Below the pieces are notes generated by a model. It worked only from the letters and a program-made list of their open reading frames with translations. It was not told the origin of the DNA and did not search any database. 64,000 bases of DNA, taken from assembly GCA_028819255.1 (NCBI GenBank), contig JAPPMB010000137.1, forward strand, positions 39,633-103,632, written 5' to 3'. The DNA is from Bryobacterales bacterium. Lineage in GTDB: Bacteria > Acidobacteriota > Terriglobia > Bryobacterales > UBA6623. This document shows positions 35,743 through 45,625 of the stretch, piece after piece. Within the stretch, counting starts at the first letter, position 1, and each line of letters opens with the position of its first letter. The translations under genes were made by a program, and so were the position numbers.

Positions 35743-36720
35743 TCAGGCGTGCGTCAGGACGGCCTTGCCGCGCACCTTCCGGTTCGCCAGGGCGCGGATC
35801 CCTTGCGGGGCGTGTTCGAACGGGAAGGTGGCGCCGACCGGAGGGTTGATCGTGCCGGCCAGGAACATTTCCGTGAGGCGTTCGTGCAGGTGGCCCATGT
35901 AGCCGGGATTCTCGTCGCAGTGGCGGCCCCAGAAAACGCCGACCAGCGACATGTTCTTGAGAAGGGCGCGGTTCGCTCTCAGCGAGGGGATGCGTCCGCT
36001 CGCGAATCCGATCACGAGCAACCTCCCGCCGGGCGCGATCACCTTGCTGGACAAGTCGAAGACGTCGCCTCCGACGGGATCGTAGATCACGTCGGCCCCG
36101 AACCTGCCGCAGATGCGTTTCACCTCATCCACCCAGGCGGCGTCGCGGTAGCCCAGGACGTGGTCAGCGCCCTGCGCGGTGCAGAATTCCAGCTTCTCCG
36201 CGCTTCCGGCGGTGGCGATCACATGCGCGCCCATCGCCTTGCCGAGCTGGATCGCGGCCGTTCCCACGCCGCTTGCGCCGGCATGCACGAGCAGCCACTC
36301 GCCGGCCTGGAGACTGGCGCGATGGTCGAGTGCGAACAGCGAAGTCTGGTACACCACCGGCATGCCCGCGGCCTGCTTGAACGACATTGAATCCGGTATG
36401 GAGTACGCGCGCGACGCCGGCACCAGCGTGTACTCGGCAAAGCCGCCGCCGCGGGGCAGGGACAGGACCCGATCCCCAGGCGAGGGTTTCGCGACGTCCG
36501 GCCCGACGGCCTCGACGACGCCCGCCACCTCGGCGCCGATGGTGAACGGGAACGCCGGGCGGGACTGGTACTTGCCCTGGCACTGCAGCATGTCGAAGAA
36601 GTTCAGCCCGCATGCGCGGTTGCGGATCAACACCTCCCCCTCGCCCGGGACCGGCGGATCGACTTCCGCGAGAACCATCTCCTCCGGTTCGCCGTAGTGG
36701 GTTACGTGCCAGATCTTCAT
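35743..36720 (-). CDS. zinc-less medium-chain quinone oxidoreductase
   Basis: A 325-residue MDR-superfamily enzyme. The GroES-like N-terminal domain has GLNFFDMLQCQGKYQSRP and FTIGAEVAGVVEAVG. The Rossmann domain has HAGASGVGTAAIQLGKAMGA with the AxxGxG-type nucleotide motif. The four-cysteine structural zinc loop and catalytic zinc ligands of alcohol dehydrogenases are absent, which places it with NADPH:quinone reductase-like enzymes. Role is redox detoxification or enoyl reduction; substrate unknown. It lies 78 bases downstream of clpP on the same strand, where clpX is often found. Confidence 0.9.
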   Translation of the reverse strand: MKIWHVTHYGEPEEMVLAEVDPPVPGEGEVLIRNRACGLNFFDMLQCQGKYQSRPAFPFTIGAEVAGVVEAVGPDVAKPSPGDRVLSLPRGGGFAEYTLVPASRAYSIPDSMSFKQAAGMPVVYQTSLFALDHRASLQAGEWLLVHAGASGVGTAAIQLGKAMGAHVIATAGSAEKLEFCTAQGADHVLGYRDAAWVDEVKRICGRFGADVIYDPVGGDVFDLSSKVIAPGGRLLVIGFASGRIPSLRANRALLKNMSLVGVFWGRHCDENPGYMGHLHERLTEMFLAGTINPPVGATFPFEHAPQGIRALANRKVRGKAVLTHA

Positions 36721-36798
36721 GCGGGGTAGCGTACCTGAATTCCTTTCCGGGGCCAGACCGTCCTGGCCGGTCTTGCCGCGGAACGCGGGCGGCGAAGG

Positions 36799-37413
36799 CT
36801 ACTCGCCCTTGCTCCTGATGATCTCATCGATCAGCCCGTATTCCCTGGCTTGTCTCGCTTCGAGGATGAAGTCCCTCTCAACGTCACTCTCGATCCTCGC
36901 CTCGCTCTGTCCGGTGTGGCTGGCCAGCAGAGAATTGAGGCTGCGACGCAGGCGGAGAATCTCCCTGGCGTGGATGTCAATGTCGGTGGCCTGCCCGGCG
37001 AGACCTGACAGAGACGGCTGGTGCAGCAGGAACCGCGAGTTCGGCAGCGCGAACCGCTTGCCCTTGGCGCCTGCGGCCATGAGCACCGCCGCCATCGAGG
37101 CGGCCTGGCCGATGCACACCGTCGTGATGTCCGGCTTCACGAACTGCATGGTGTCGTAGATCGCCATTCCGGCGGTGATGGAGCCGCCGGGAGAATTGAT
37201 GTAGAGCCAGATGTCGCGGTCCGGGTTCTCGGCCTCCAGGAACAGCAGCTGAGCAGTGATCAGGTTTGCGATGGGGTCGTCGATAGGGTAGCCGACGAAG
37301 ATGATATTGTCCTTCAGCAGGCGCGAGTAGATGTCGTACGCGCGCTCCCCCCGGCTGGTTTGCTCGACGACCATTGGAACCAGACTGGCATGAGGCCGAA
37401 TCACACTGGACAT
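36799..37413 (-). CDS. clpP: ATP-dependent Clp protease proteolytic subunit
   Basis: A 204-residue serine peptidase of normal length. The catalytic triad is visible: Ser106 in IGQAASMAAVL, His131 in FLLHQPS and Asp181 in ERDFIL. SPGGSITAGMAIYDTM forms the oxyanion and substrate-binding loop. It forms tetradecamers that degrade proteins unfolded by ClpX or ClpA. It lies 10 bases after tig, the common tig-clpP order. The expected clpX is not next, a quinone oxidoreductase gene taking its place. Confidence 0.97.
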   Translation of the reverse strand: MSSVIRPHASLVPMVVEQTSRGERAYDIYSRLLKDNIIFVGYPIDDPIANLITAQLLFLEAENPDRDIWLYINSPGGSITAGMAIYDTMQFVKPDITTVCIGQAASMAAVLMAAGAKGKRFALPNSRFLLHQPSLSGLAGQATDIDIHAREILRLRRSLNSLLASHTGQSEARIESDVERDFILEARQAREYGLIDEIIRSKGE

Positions 37414-37423
37414 CCCGAATTCC

Positions 37424-38746
37424 TCACTTGCGCCGGTCCGAAGCGGACTCTGTCTCGCCGCTCGCGATCACATCCTCCAGGTCCTTGGGATCGACGCGCA
37501 CCGCCTCCTGCAGGACAAACCGAAGGGCCTGCGTCCTTAGCGAAGCCGTCCGCCACGCCTCGATCCGGCCCTCCTTGAGCAGGTCCTGATAAGCGCGCTC
37601 AGTCGTGATCTGATTCGCCTGGGCATACCTCTCGACAGCCTGCATGATTTCGGCATCCTGCACGGAAATCTCTTCGACGAAGGCAATTCGACTGAGAATC
37701 CGCTCTGCCCTCACGGCGGCTTCCTCCCGGGCCGTCAGCCCGAACACCACATGCTCGGGCAGGTCGTCCTCGGGCTGCAGCCCGTTATCTCGCTTGTACT
37801 CCTCGAAGTGACGCACAAGCCGACGGGCCAGGTAGTGTGGCGGAACGGTCATCGGGTGGGAGGAAACGAGCTGCCGCAGAGCCACCTGCTCGCCCTGCCG
37901 GTCCACATCCTCCTGAATAGTCGCTTCTATCCTCGCCCTCACGCTGTCCCTGAGCTGTGCCAGCGTCGAGAAGTTGCTGTCGATGTCGACGGCGAACTCG
38001 TCATCGAGATCCGGCAGGTCACGCCTGCACAGGCCAATCACCTCGCCGCGGAACCGCAGTGTCTGTGTCGGCTCCGGCTCTGGACCGTCAACTGCCAGAT
38101 CGGAAACCTCCACGTCGTACTCGTCACCGGGCGCCCTGCCGAGCAACGCCGAATTGAGACTCCTCTCGTCCACGTCGCTGATGTCGATGCGGGCTTCTTC
38201 CTCCTCGGCCACCTTCCTGCCGTCTTCAGCGAAGACCTTGTAGGAAACCACTGCAACATCCCCGCTCTCAAGCGGCCTGGGGTCGAGGTTCTGGTATGAG
38301 GCGTTCGCACGTCGAAGCCGCTCCAGGTATCCGTCCACCATGTCTTCGGAAACCTCTGGACGGATCTCGGGAATCCGCAGCCGGCGATACTCGCCCAGTT
38401 CGAATTCGGGAAACACCTCGAACCTGGCACTCAACTTCAGAGGCTCCCCTTCAGAGAACCGCACGGACTCCAGGATCGGCCCAAAGGCGACCTCGCGGTC
38501 ACCCTTCGAGACCGCTTCGGTCAGGACCTGCGGACCCATATTTTCGACCATCCAGGAAACAACCTCGGATTCGAAGACCCGGTTGAGCATGGCGCGGGGG
38601 ACTCGGCCCTTCCGAAAGCCCGGCATCACCGCTGTCGGGGCCTCCCGGTCGATCAGCTTCCTTCGTACATCCTTGACGGTTTTCCAAGGAATCTCGACCG
38701 ACACCTCGGCCTGGCACTCTGGGGGAGTCTCCAATGGGGCAGACAT
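37424..38746 (-). CDS. tig: trigger factor ribosome-associated chaperone
   Basis: The 440-residue protein has three domains in the usual order. The N-terminal ribosome-binding domain has PGFRKGRVPRAMLNRVF in place of the canonical GFRxGKxP signature. The FKBP-like peptidyl-prolyl isomerase domain spans about residues 150-245. A long helical C-terminal domain follows. It binds nascent chains at the exit tunnel. It is the first gene of the tig-clpP unit. Its divergent partner rsmA starts 139 bases away. Confidence 0.94.
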   Translation of the reverse strand: MSAPLETPPECQAEVSVEIPWKTVKDVRRKLIDREAPTAVMPGFRKGRVPRAMLNRVFESEVVSWMVENMGPQVLTEAVSKGDREVAFGPILESVRFSEGEPLKLSARFEVFPEFELGEYRRLRIPEIRPEVSEDMVDGYLERLRRANASYQNLDPRPLESGDVAVVSYKVFAEDGRKVAEEEEARIDISDVDERSLNSALLGRAPGDEYDVEVSDLAVDGPEPEPTQTLRFRGEVIGLCRRDLPDLDDEFAVDIDSNFSTLAQLRDSVRARIEATIQEDVDRQGEQVALRQLVSSHPMTVPPHYLARRLVRHFEEYKRDNGLQPEDDLPEHVVFGLTAREEAAVRAERILSRIAFVEEISVQDAEIMQAVERYAQANQITTERAYQDLLKEGRIEAWRTASLRTQALRFVLQEAVRVDPKDLEDVIASGETESASDRRK

Positions 38747-38885
38747 TCTGCAATCAAGCGCCGACGGATCACATGACGGATCACAGCACCCTGAAATCCC
38801 AGTCTAGCGCAGCGAGGGCTCGTTGCAGGGCTGGGGTCCAAACGCACCCGGCCGACACCGGGCAGGCCCCGGAGCTACACTCACG

Positions 38886-39695
38886 ATGATGCCGGTTCGC
38901 CCGCGGCTGGGTCAGCATTTTCTGTCCGACCGCTCCGCACTCGAGCGGATCGCCGCCGCATCGGCACGCCCCGGAGACACGGTGATCGAGATCGGCCCGG
39001 GCCGCGGCGCGCTGACTCGACCGCTGCTGCGCCGGGCGCATCGCGTCATTGCCGTCGAACTCGACGATGGCCTGGCAGCTGAACTGTCGGGACGCTGCGG
39101 ACACCCGCGCAACCTGGAAGTGGTCCGCGGCAACATCCTGGATCTTGACCTAAGGCGCATTCTGAAGGACCGCGATCCAAGTCGCTCCGTGATGGCGGGT
39201 AATCTGCCATACTATGTCACCTCGCCGATCGTCAGGTCCGCGCTGGCATCGGCCAGGCTGATCAGGTCAGCCACGTTCCTGGTGCAGGAGGAGGTTGCGG
39301 ACAGGATTGTCGCCAAGCCGGGATCGAGGTCCTTCGGCTACCTCAGCTGCCTCTGCCAGCTGCACAGCAAGCCGGCAAAGCTCTTCTCGCTGGGCCCGGC
39401 CGCATTCTCTCCGCCGCCCAAGGTCCGCTCAGCGGCAATCCGCCTTGCGATGCGGCAGGGCTCGCCGCCCGAGGGGCTGCTTTCCTTTCTCCGGGCCTGC
39501 TTTCGAAGCCCCCGGAAGACCCTCCGCAACAATCTCGCCGGACGCTATTCCAGAAGCCGCCTTGCGGCCGACAAGTGCTCCGGACTGCGGGCCCAGCAGT
39601 TGGGCCTCGCCGAGCTCGCGGCCATGTGGGAGAGACTCGAGGCCCAGGACCCGCGGACGCCGACTACGACCCGGAGCGTGCACGTCGGGTGCTGA
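38886..39695 (+). CDS. rsmA: 16S rRNA dimethyladenosine transferase
   Basis: A 269-residue SAM-dependent methyltransferase (KsgA). The start is one of two adjacent ATGs (38886 or 38889), giving RPRLGQHFLSDRSALERI, the family N-terminus. SAM motif I is VIEIGPGRGALT (about residues 33-44). The catalytic GNLPYYVTSPI is at about 103-113. It dimethylates two adjacent adenosines near the 3' end of 16S rRNA during 30S maturation. The C-terminal helical domain is present (SPPPKVRSAAIRL and FRSPRKTLRNNL). Confidence 0.95.
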   Translation: MMPVRPRLGQHFLSDRSALERIAAASARPGDTVIEIGPGRGALTRPLLRRAHRVIAVELDDGLAAELSGRCGHPRNLEVVRGNILDLDLRRILKDRDPSRSVMAGNLPYYVTSPIVRSALASARLIRSATFLVQEEVADRIVAKPGSRSFGYLSCLCQLHSKPAKLFSLGPAAFSPPPKVRSAAIRLAMRQGSPPEGLLSFLRACFRSPRKTLRNNLAGRYSRSRLAADKCSGLRAQQLGLAELAAMWERLEAQDPRTPTTTRSVHVGC

Positions 39696-39738
39696 CAAGA
39701 GGGCTGGCGTATGGTTCAATAAGCATCGGAAGGCCATC

Positions 39739-40542
39739 ATGCGGAGCGGTCGACTGGCTCTGGCAGGGTTTCTCATCGGAATAGCCTCCCCGGTTGTGCT
39801 CGAAGCACAGCTGGTCGACCGCACGAAGGAGCGGGTCGGCCCGGATCCGGCGGGCAGAAACCTCAGCCTCGAGCGGCGCGCCGACATCTACATGGCGCGG
39901 AAGATGTACCGCGAGGCGGGCGACACCTACAAGCAGGCAATTCGGCAAGAGCCGGACTCCGCCAAGCTGGTCAACAAGCTCGGCATTTCCTACCACCAAA
40001 TGATGCTTCTCAAAAGTGCTCGCAGGGAGTACGAGCGCGCTTGGAAGCTCGACAGGAACTACGGCCAGGCGCTGAACAACCTGGGGACCGTGTACCACGC
40101 GCAAGGCAGCTACCGGAGAGCGATCCGCACCTACAAGAAGGCACTCCAGACCTCACCCTACTCGGCGTCGATCTACAGCAATCTGGGCACGTCGTACTTC
40201 GCGCGGCGCAAGTACAAGGACGCTACCAGAGCGTACTTTGAAGCGCTGCGGCTGGACCCGAACGTGTTCGAGACGCGAGGCACGTTCGGAACCCTGCTCC
40301 AGGAGCGCTCTGTGGGCAACCGCGGCAAGTACTACTACTTCATGGCCCAGGCCTACGCGGGCGTCGAGCAGTGGGACCGTGCGATTCTCTATCTCCGCAA
40401 GGCTCTGGAGGAGGGATACGGCAACCGCCGCAAGGTGGCGAACGACGAAGCCTTCGAGGCGATGCACGAGCTGCCGGCATTCCAGCGGATCGCGTTCCCC
40501 GAGACGATCGCCGAGGCCGCGCAGGACACGCGGAACCGATAG
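39739..40542 (+). CDS. exported TPR-repeat protein
   Basis: From ATG 39739, with GGAAGG 5 bases upstream, the product is 267 residues. Residues 1-23 are a Sec signal (RLALAGFLIGIASPVVLEAQ). About four to five tetratricopeptide repeats follow (YREAGDTYKQAIRQEPDSAK, LNNLGTVYHAQGSYRRAIR, IYSNLGTSYFARRKYKDATR). It resembles acidobacterial periplasmic TPR scaffold proteins of unknown role. It follows rsmA by 43 bases and may be cotranscribed. Confidence 0.85.
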   Translation: MRSGRLALAGFLIGIASPVVLEAQLVDRTKERVGPDPAGRNLSLERRADIYMARKMYREAGDTYKQAIRQEPDSAKLVNKLGISYHQMMLLKSARREYERAWKLDRNYGQALNNLGTVYHAQGSYRRAIRTYKKALQTSPYSASIYSNLGTSYFARRKYKDATRAYFEALRLDPNVFETRGTFGTLLQERSVGNRGKYYYFMAQAYAGVEQWDRAILYLRKALEEGYGNRRKVANDEAFEAMHELPAFQRIAFPETIAEAAQDTRNR

Positions 40543-41537
40543 ACTCCGCCATAGGTCGCACCGCGGCTTCCGGGTCCCCGCCACATTGGCAAGCTCACCC
40601 TCGGGTCTTGGGTGCGACCGAGACCGGAACCTCAGGCTGGCCGGAGGCCTTTCCCTCGCCGGCGCGACGAGAGAGTGGTCGGGCCGCGCCGGCGTACTCG
40701 ATTGGCGGTCTGTCCCCCGATGCCCGCTGATGCGGGCCGCTTGGGCGAAGCGGACGGCCGACCCGCCGCCCTCCGTCTCGAAAGCGCCAGGCAGGAACGA
40801 TGATCGCGGTTCCCGGTCAGGGACCTGGCGCCGTACTCGGAAGAATCCACCCGCACTCGATCCCACTGCTTCCCCAGTGACGACCCGCTGACGGAACTGA
40901 GCGGCGGGCTCAAGCCGGCCGTCGCACGGACCCGCAAGGTCTCCTGAGGCAAGATCCGTCCCGTCGGGGCCGTGATCCTCAGGGGACGGGCCCCGAGACG
41001 GCACGCTGTGTTCAAATGTGGCCCGAGCGCGGATGTTCGGCGGATCTGCGCGACGTTCCACCCAGACCACCCGATAGAATTGATGTCGGTGATCGCGGAG
41101 GGAAGCCAGTGTCCCCACACGCCCTCTGCAATGGCAGTCGTGTGCTTCGATGCGCGCCCGCACCGCGTGTTCCGATTCCGGCCCGCGGATGTTGGGGAGT
41201 GTCCGTCAGTCCGCCACGAACAAGGCCCTCCGATCTTTGATCGGGCCCCAACCGGGCGAACCCTGTTGCTCCGCGAAAGCCGTTGCCCCGCGCGGTTCCA
41301 CCGCAACGGACACGTTCCCGGCAACCTGCCCGTACCGAAAGGACGATGCGTGCCGCACTGGCCGGCCTGAATCGGCATGCGATCCAGTTCCGTGGATGAG
41401 GGCCGTCGGCCAAGCCAGACGCACGATCCGTCCGTCGCCCGCCGGCGATGGAGGCTCGCCTATGTTGCCGTCCTGTCCCACCTGGCCATGTGGATCGTGA
41501 CGCTCTTTGGGCTGAGTCGGATGTTCGGTGGAGGGTC
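40543..41537. other. 1-kb stretch without a recognisable gene
   Basis: Several ORFs of 60-250 codons overlap on both strands, but all have R/P/G/S-rich composition and no motif I know. The longest minus-strand frame (about 40632-41378) is open but unlike any family I can name. No repeat, tRNA or terminator is visible. This may be a decayed gene. Confidence 0.4.
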
Positions 41538-43241
41538 ATGAGCGCCGTCGACTGGCTGGTACTGGTCGCATCCCTGGTCGGAATCGTCGGCTACGGTCTG
41601 CTGCGGTCACGCGGGGAATGGTCGGTTCACGCATACGTGTCCGCCGGCAAGCAGATGCGGTGGTGGGTCATTGGCCTGTCGATCATGGCCACACAGGCGA
41701 GCGCGATCACATTCATCGGCACCACCAGCCAGGGATTCGCCGACGGCCTTCGCTTCGTGCAGTTCTACTTCGGTCTTCCGGTGGCGATGGTCCTGATCTC
41801 GGCGTACGCGGCCCCGGCCTTCCACCGGTCTGGAGTGCGAACGGCATACGAGTACCTGGAGCGGCGCTTCGACGCCAAGACGCGCACGCTTGCGAGCTGG
41901 GTGTTCCTCCTCCAGCGGGGGCTCGGCGTTGGCCTGGCCCTCTACGCGCCGGCCGTCGTGCTCTCAGTCATCCTGCACGTTCCGGAATGGCCCACGATCC
42001 TCGGCATGGTGGTCCTCGTCTCCGCCTACACGGTGCTGGGCGGCATTCGCGCGGTGATGTGGGCGGACACCCTGCAGATGGCGGTCATGCTCGCGGGAAT
42101 CGTGATCGCGTTCGGCTGCGCCTTGGTCGGGCTGCCCGACGGCGTCTCGTTCCGGGACGCTCTCTTCGTGGCCGGGACGGCGGGCAAGCTGAACGCCGTG
42201 GAAACCGGATTTGACTGGAACAGCCGGTACACGCTGTGGTCGGGCCTGATTGGAGGCACGTTCCTCGCTCTGGCCTACTTCGGGACGGACCAGTCGCAGG
42301 TCCAGCGCTACCTTACGGCGAAGTCTCTGAACGATAGCCGGGTCAGTCTCCTCTTCAACGCCACGGTCAAGGTTCCGCTGCAGTTCTTCATCCTCCTCAC
42401 CGGTGTCCTAGTGTTCAGCTTCTTTGTATTTGAGCCTCCCCCACTGCTGTTCCATCCGGCGGAGCGCATGCGAATCGCGCAGGAGGAGCCTGCGGCCATG
42501 GCCCGCCTCGAGGACCGCTTCGCGGCAGCCCTCTCGGAACGGCGGGAGGCGGCCACGAAGCTGCTGGAATCCCGAGGGTCGGCGGAGACCGAAGCCTTCG
42601 GCGCTTCCGAGCGGCGGCTCGGGGAGGTGCGGGAGGAGGCCGTGGCGCTGGTGGAGAGGGACTCCGGGCCAGGCAGCTACAGCGACACCAACTACATATT
42701 CCTCACGTTCGTGCTCTCGGCACTGCCGCCCGGACTGATCGGCCTGATCATTGCCGGAGTCTTCGCGGCGGCGATGTCGACAATTTCCTCCGAGCTGAAC
42801 TCCCTCGCGACGGTGACGGTCGTGGACCACTACGCCCGCTACGTTCGGCCGGCGGCCGGCGAGCGGAACACAAGAAAGGCCCTTCACTGGGCGACGCTCG
42901 GCTGGTCGGCGTACGCGGCTGCATTTGCCACATTCGGCGGGAGGCTCGGATCACTGATCGAAGCGGTCAACCTGGTCGGCTCCCTGTTCTATGGCCCGAT
43001 GCTTGGGGTTTTCGTTCTGGCCTTCGGCGTTCGGCGGGTCTCCTCCGAAGGCGCGTTCTGGGGAACGGCCCTGGGCCTGGCCTCGGTGTGGGGGGCCAAG
43101 CTTCTCATTCCCGGCCTGGCGTTTCTCTGGCTCAATCCGCTGGGGTGCATTGCGACCGTTGTCGCCGCACTGGCAATCTCCGGCGCGGCCGGAGGCAACC
43201 CGTCGTCGCCGGCCACGACACCTACAATGGAGCCCCGATGA
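41538..43241 (+). CDS. sodium/solute symporter (SSS family)
   Basis: The 567-residue protein starts at ATG 41538, preceded by GGTGGAGGG, and has about 13 membrane helices. WWVIGLSIMATQASAITFIG and GLPVAMVLISAYAAPAFHR fit TM2-TM4 of the SSS family with its Na+ site. GTDQSQVQRYLTAKSLNDSR is the family signature. Residues ~305-375 form a charged helical insertion between membrane segments, seen in a subgroup whose members often adjoin sulfatase or sialic-acid genes. Its stop overlaps the sulfatase ATG (ATGA), so import of a sulfated or desulfated sugar is a reasonable guess. Confidence 0.92.
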   Translation: MSAVDWLVLVASLVGIVGYGLLRSRGEWSVHAYVSAGKQMRWWVIGLSIMATQASAITFIGTTSQGFADGLRFVQFYFGLPVAMVLISAYAAPAFHRSGVRTAYEYLERRFDAKTRTLASWVFLLQRGLGVGLALYAPAVVLSVILHVPEWPTILGMVVLVSAYTVLGGIRAVMWADTLQMAVMLAGIVIAFGCALVGLPDGVSFRDALFVAGTAGKLNAVETGFDWNSRYTLWSGLIGGTFLALAYFGTDQSQVQRYLTAKSLNDSRVSLLFNATVKVPLQFFILLTGVLVFSFFVFEPPPLLFHPAERMRIAQEEPAAMARLEDRFAAALSERREAATKLLESRGSAETEAFGASERRLGEVREEAVALVERDSGPGSYSDTNYIFLTFVLSALPPGLIGLIIAGVFAAAMSTISSELNSLATVTVVDHYARYVRPAAGERNTRKALHWATLGWSAYAAAFATFGGRLGSLIEAVNLVGSLFYGPMLGVFVLAFGVRRVSSEGAFWGTALGLASVWGAKLLIPGLAFLWLNPLGCIATVVAALAISGAAGGNPSSPATTPTMEPR

Positions 43242-44662
43242 GACTGCTGCCTGCGCTCCTGGTCCTGGCGCTGCTTCCTGCAGCGCCCGCGGCGAAACTT
43301 CCGAATGTCCTATTCATCGCGGTCGATGACCTCAACGACTGGATCGAGCCCTTGGGCGGACACCCCCAGGCCCGGACCCCGAATCTCGCGCGTCTGGCCA
43401 GACGCTCCCTGACCTTCGAGCGCGCCTACACGGCCGCACCCTCGTGCAACCCCTCGCGTGCGGCGTTGATGACAGGCATCGCACCATACAATTCCGGCAT
43501 CTACAACAACCGCCAGGCCTGGCGGCCGGCGATGCGGGAAGCCGTGACCCTGCCTCAGGCGTTCATGCGGGCTGGGTACTGGGCCGGGGGATCGGGAAAG
43601 ATCTACCACGGAGTCTATCCCGACCCGCCGTCATGGCACGAGTACTCGCCGTCCAAGATGCATCAGCGCAGTCCGGACCCCCGCCCCGGCACCCAGCCGG
43701 CAAACGGAATCCCGGAGTCCGGCAACTTCGACTGGGGCCCGCTTGACGTCGACGTCGCGGAAATGTCGGATGCGAAGGTGGCCGCCTGGGTCGCGGCCAA
43801 GCTCAAGGAACCCCACGACCGCCCGTTCTTCCTCGCATGCGGGTTCTTCCGACCCCACCTGCCATGGCACGTGCCGAGAAACTACCTGAGCCGCTTTCCC
43901 GTCGACGGGATTCTGCTGCCCCGCGTGTTCGACGGCGATCTGGCTGACATACCGGGGGCCGGCCTCAAGATGGCGAGACCGGAGAGAGATCACGCGAGGG
44001 TCACCGCGCACGGACAGTGGAAGAACGCTGTCCAAGGCTATCTTGCGTCGGTCAATTTCGTGGACGAGATGCTCGGCACGGTACTGAGCGCTCTCGAGGA
44101 GAGCGGTCAGGCCGGCAACACCGTCGTAGTGCTGTGGGGCGATCACGGCTGGCACCTCGGCGAAAAGCACCACTGGCGCAAGTTCGCACTCTGGGAGGAG
44201 GCGACGCGCGTGCCCCTGCTGATCTCGGCTCCACCGGGAACGCCGGGACTTCCCGAGGGCACGAGAGACGGTGCCGTATCGCCGAGACCGGTCAACCTCC
44301 TAGACCTCTACCCGACGCTGGTCGACCTGGCTGGAATCGAGGCCCCTGACAGTTTGGACGGGCGGAGCCTAGTTCCGCTCCTTCGCGATCCGGAACGCCG
44401 GTGGCAGCCGTCGGTGAGCACCTATGGCCGTGGCAACCACTCGGTGCGGTCCGAGGACTTTCGCTACATTCGCTACGCCGACGGGACCGAGGAACTGTAC
44501 GATCACCGGGTCGACCCGATGGAATGGACCAACCTCGCCGCCGACGGGAACTACAAGGCAGAAAAGCGGAAGCTGGCTCGATGGCTCCCCGGGGCCGACG
44601 CGCCTGACGCACCGAATCAGCCGCAGGATCGGCGCACCAACGAAGTAGCGCTCCCCCAGTGA
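43238..44662 (+). CDS. exported type I sulfatase (iduronate-2-sulfatase-like)
   Basis: The 474-residue protein begins with a Sec signal (RLLPALLVLALLPAAPAA) and overlaps the symporter stop by ATGA. The mature start NVLFIAVDDLNDW gives two metal-binding aspartates (Asp30, Asp31). SCNPSRAALMTG holds Cys70 of the CxPSR formylglycine signature. WGDHGWHLGEKHHWRKF supplies the second metal site and active-site histidine. DWIEPLGGHPQARTPN and the overall pattern fit iduronate-2-sulfatase-like enzymes. It needs an anaerobic-type or FGE maturase, not found here. Its last ~30 codons and 3' flank recur in decayed form at 45551-45960. Confidence 0.92.
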   Translation: MRLLPALLVLALLPAAPAAKLPNVLFIAVDDLNDWIEPLGGHPQARTPNLARLARRSLTFERAYTAAPSCNPSRAALMTGIAPYNSGIYNNRQAWRPAMREAVTLPQAFMRAGYWAGGSGKIYHGVYPDPPSWHEYSPSKMHQRSPDPRPGTQPANGIPESGNFDWGPLDVDVAEMSDAKVAAWVAAKLKEPHDRPFFLACGFFRPHLPWHVPRNYLSRFPVDGILLPRVFDGDLADIPGAGLKMARPERDHARVTAHGQWKNAVQGYLASVNFVDEMLGTVLSALEESGQAGNTVVVLWGDHGWHLGEKHHWRKFALWEEATRVPLLISAPPGTPGLPEGTRDGAVSPRPVNLLDLYPTLVDLAGIEAPDSLDGRSLVPLLRDPERRWQPSVSTYGRGNHSVRSEDFRYIRYADGTEELYDHRVDPMEWTNLAADGNYKAEKRKLARWLPGADAPDAPNQPQDRRTNEVALPQ

Positions 44663-45015
44663 CCAAGGGGCCCTTCACCGCGGTCCCTCTCGCTGGGTCC
44701 GTTCGTAGGCGGGCGTTGGAGCGGTCCGTCAATTCTGCTCGGCGAGGCCGCGCGGCACGTGCAGCAGGCGCGACGGGATGCATCCGCTGGCCCGACAGTA
44801 TCCGCACGGTTCCCCGAGGCGGATCCCGGCCTGCTCTTGATGGACGCCCGCGCAAGTCTCGATTCGACCCGCTTTCGCAACGAGGAACCGAGGGTTGGAT
44901 CGAGCGACGATCGAGGATCCGTGGAGGAAGGACGGAGGCTTCGAGGACAGCCGCACGGACGCAGACATGCCCGCTTTCCTACTTTGTTCCGACTTCCCAT
45001 CCCATCCGTCACGAG
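44565..45015. repeat. duplicated segment, copy A (sulfatase 3' end plus flank)
   Basis: Starting inside the last codons of the sulfatase gene, this segment aligns with 45551-45960. Nearly identical blocks include CTGACGCACCGAATCAGCC at 44604, GATCGAGGATCCG against GATCGGGGATCCG, and CATCCCATCCGTC at the end. Overall similarity by eye is about 65-75% with small indels. Confidence 0.7.
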
Positions 45016-45534
45016 AGCACGACGGTGCTGGGCCACGGTGGCGGCGCTGTGGTAGCCGATGCCCCTCGCTATGGGTCGCATGCAAGCACAACGAGGCGGA
45101 GAATGCCGGAGACGCCCATCGCGCTGGCGAAAGGGTGAGAGTGACCAAGGGCAGCCGGACGCCGATCAAGCCCCCGCAAACCCCGCCACCGAGGCCCAAG
45201 ACCAATCGCGGCAGATGCCGACCTCATCCTGATGGCGTGCCAAGCTCGCAAGGAGCGCAAGGCCTGCGCGGAGCGGATCTGCGTGCCTGTCGCAATCTGG
45301 CTTGGTGACGCAGCAGGGCTGGTTCTGCAGGGGCTTCTCGACCCGCGAGGCTTCTTCTCTCTCACAGACTCGATCCTGGTAGCCACAACGACTACGACGG
45401 CGGCCAGCGCGAAGGCGCCGCTCCTCGTTGTACGCCACCTCTTTCCGCCCCGTGACCGCCATTCTCCGGATGGCGGACGGGGCCGGAGTTCGCGCATCCA
45501 CTCCATTCATGGTCCGCGGAACTGCGGCCGGGCG

Positions 45535-45625
45535 ATCACCAGGAAATCAAGCGGAAGTTGATTCGACGCTTACCCCTGGGCTGACGCACCGAATCAGCCG
45601 CAGGACCGGCGCACCAGCGAACTTG
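45535..45625 (+). pseudogene. remnant of a second sulfatase C-terminus
   Basis: Read across a frameshift, this gives DHQEIKRKLIRRLPLG followed by the equivalent of APNQPQDRRT. It matches the end of the intact upstream sulfatase (NYKAEKRKLARWLPGA, then APNQPQDRRTN). The first part is actually closer to common sulfatase ends than the neighbour is. No upstream sulfatase motif survives. Confidence 0.6.

Noticed and set aside
40632..41378. 248-codon minus-strand frame in the 1-kb gap before the symporter
   Set aside because: No recognisable motif or ribosome site. Competing frames of similar length overlap on both strands.
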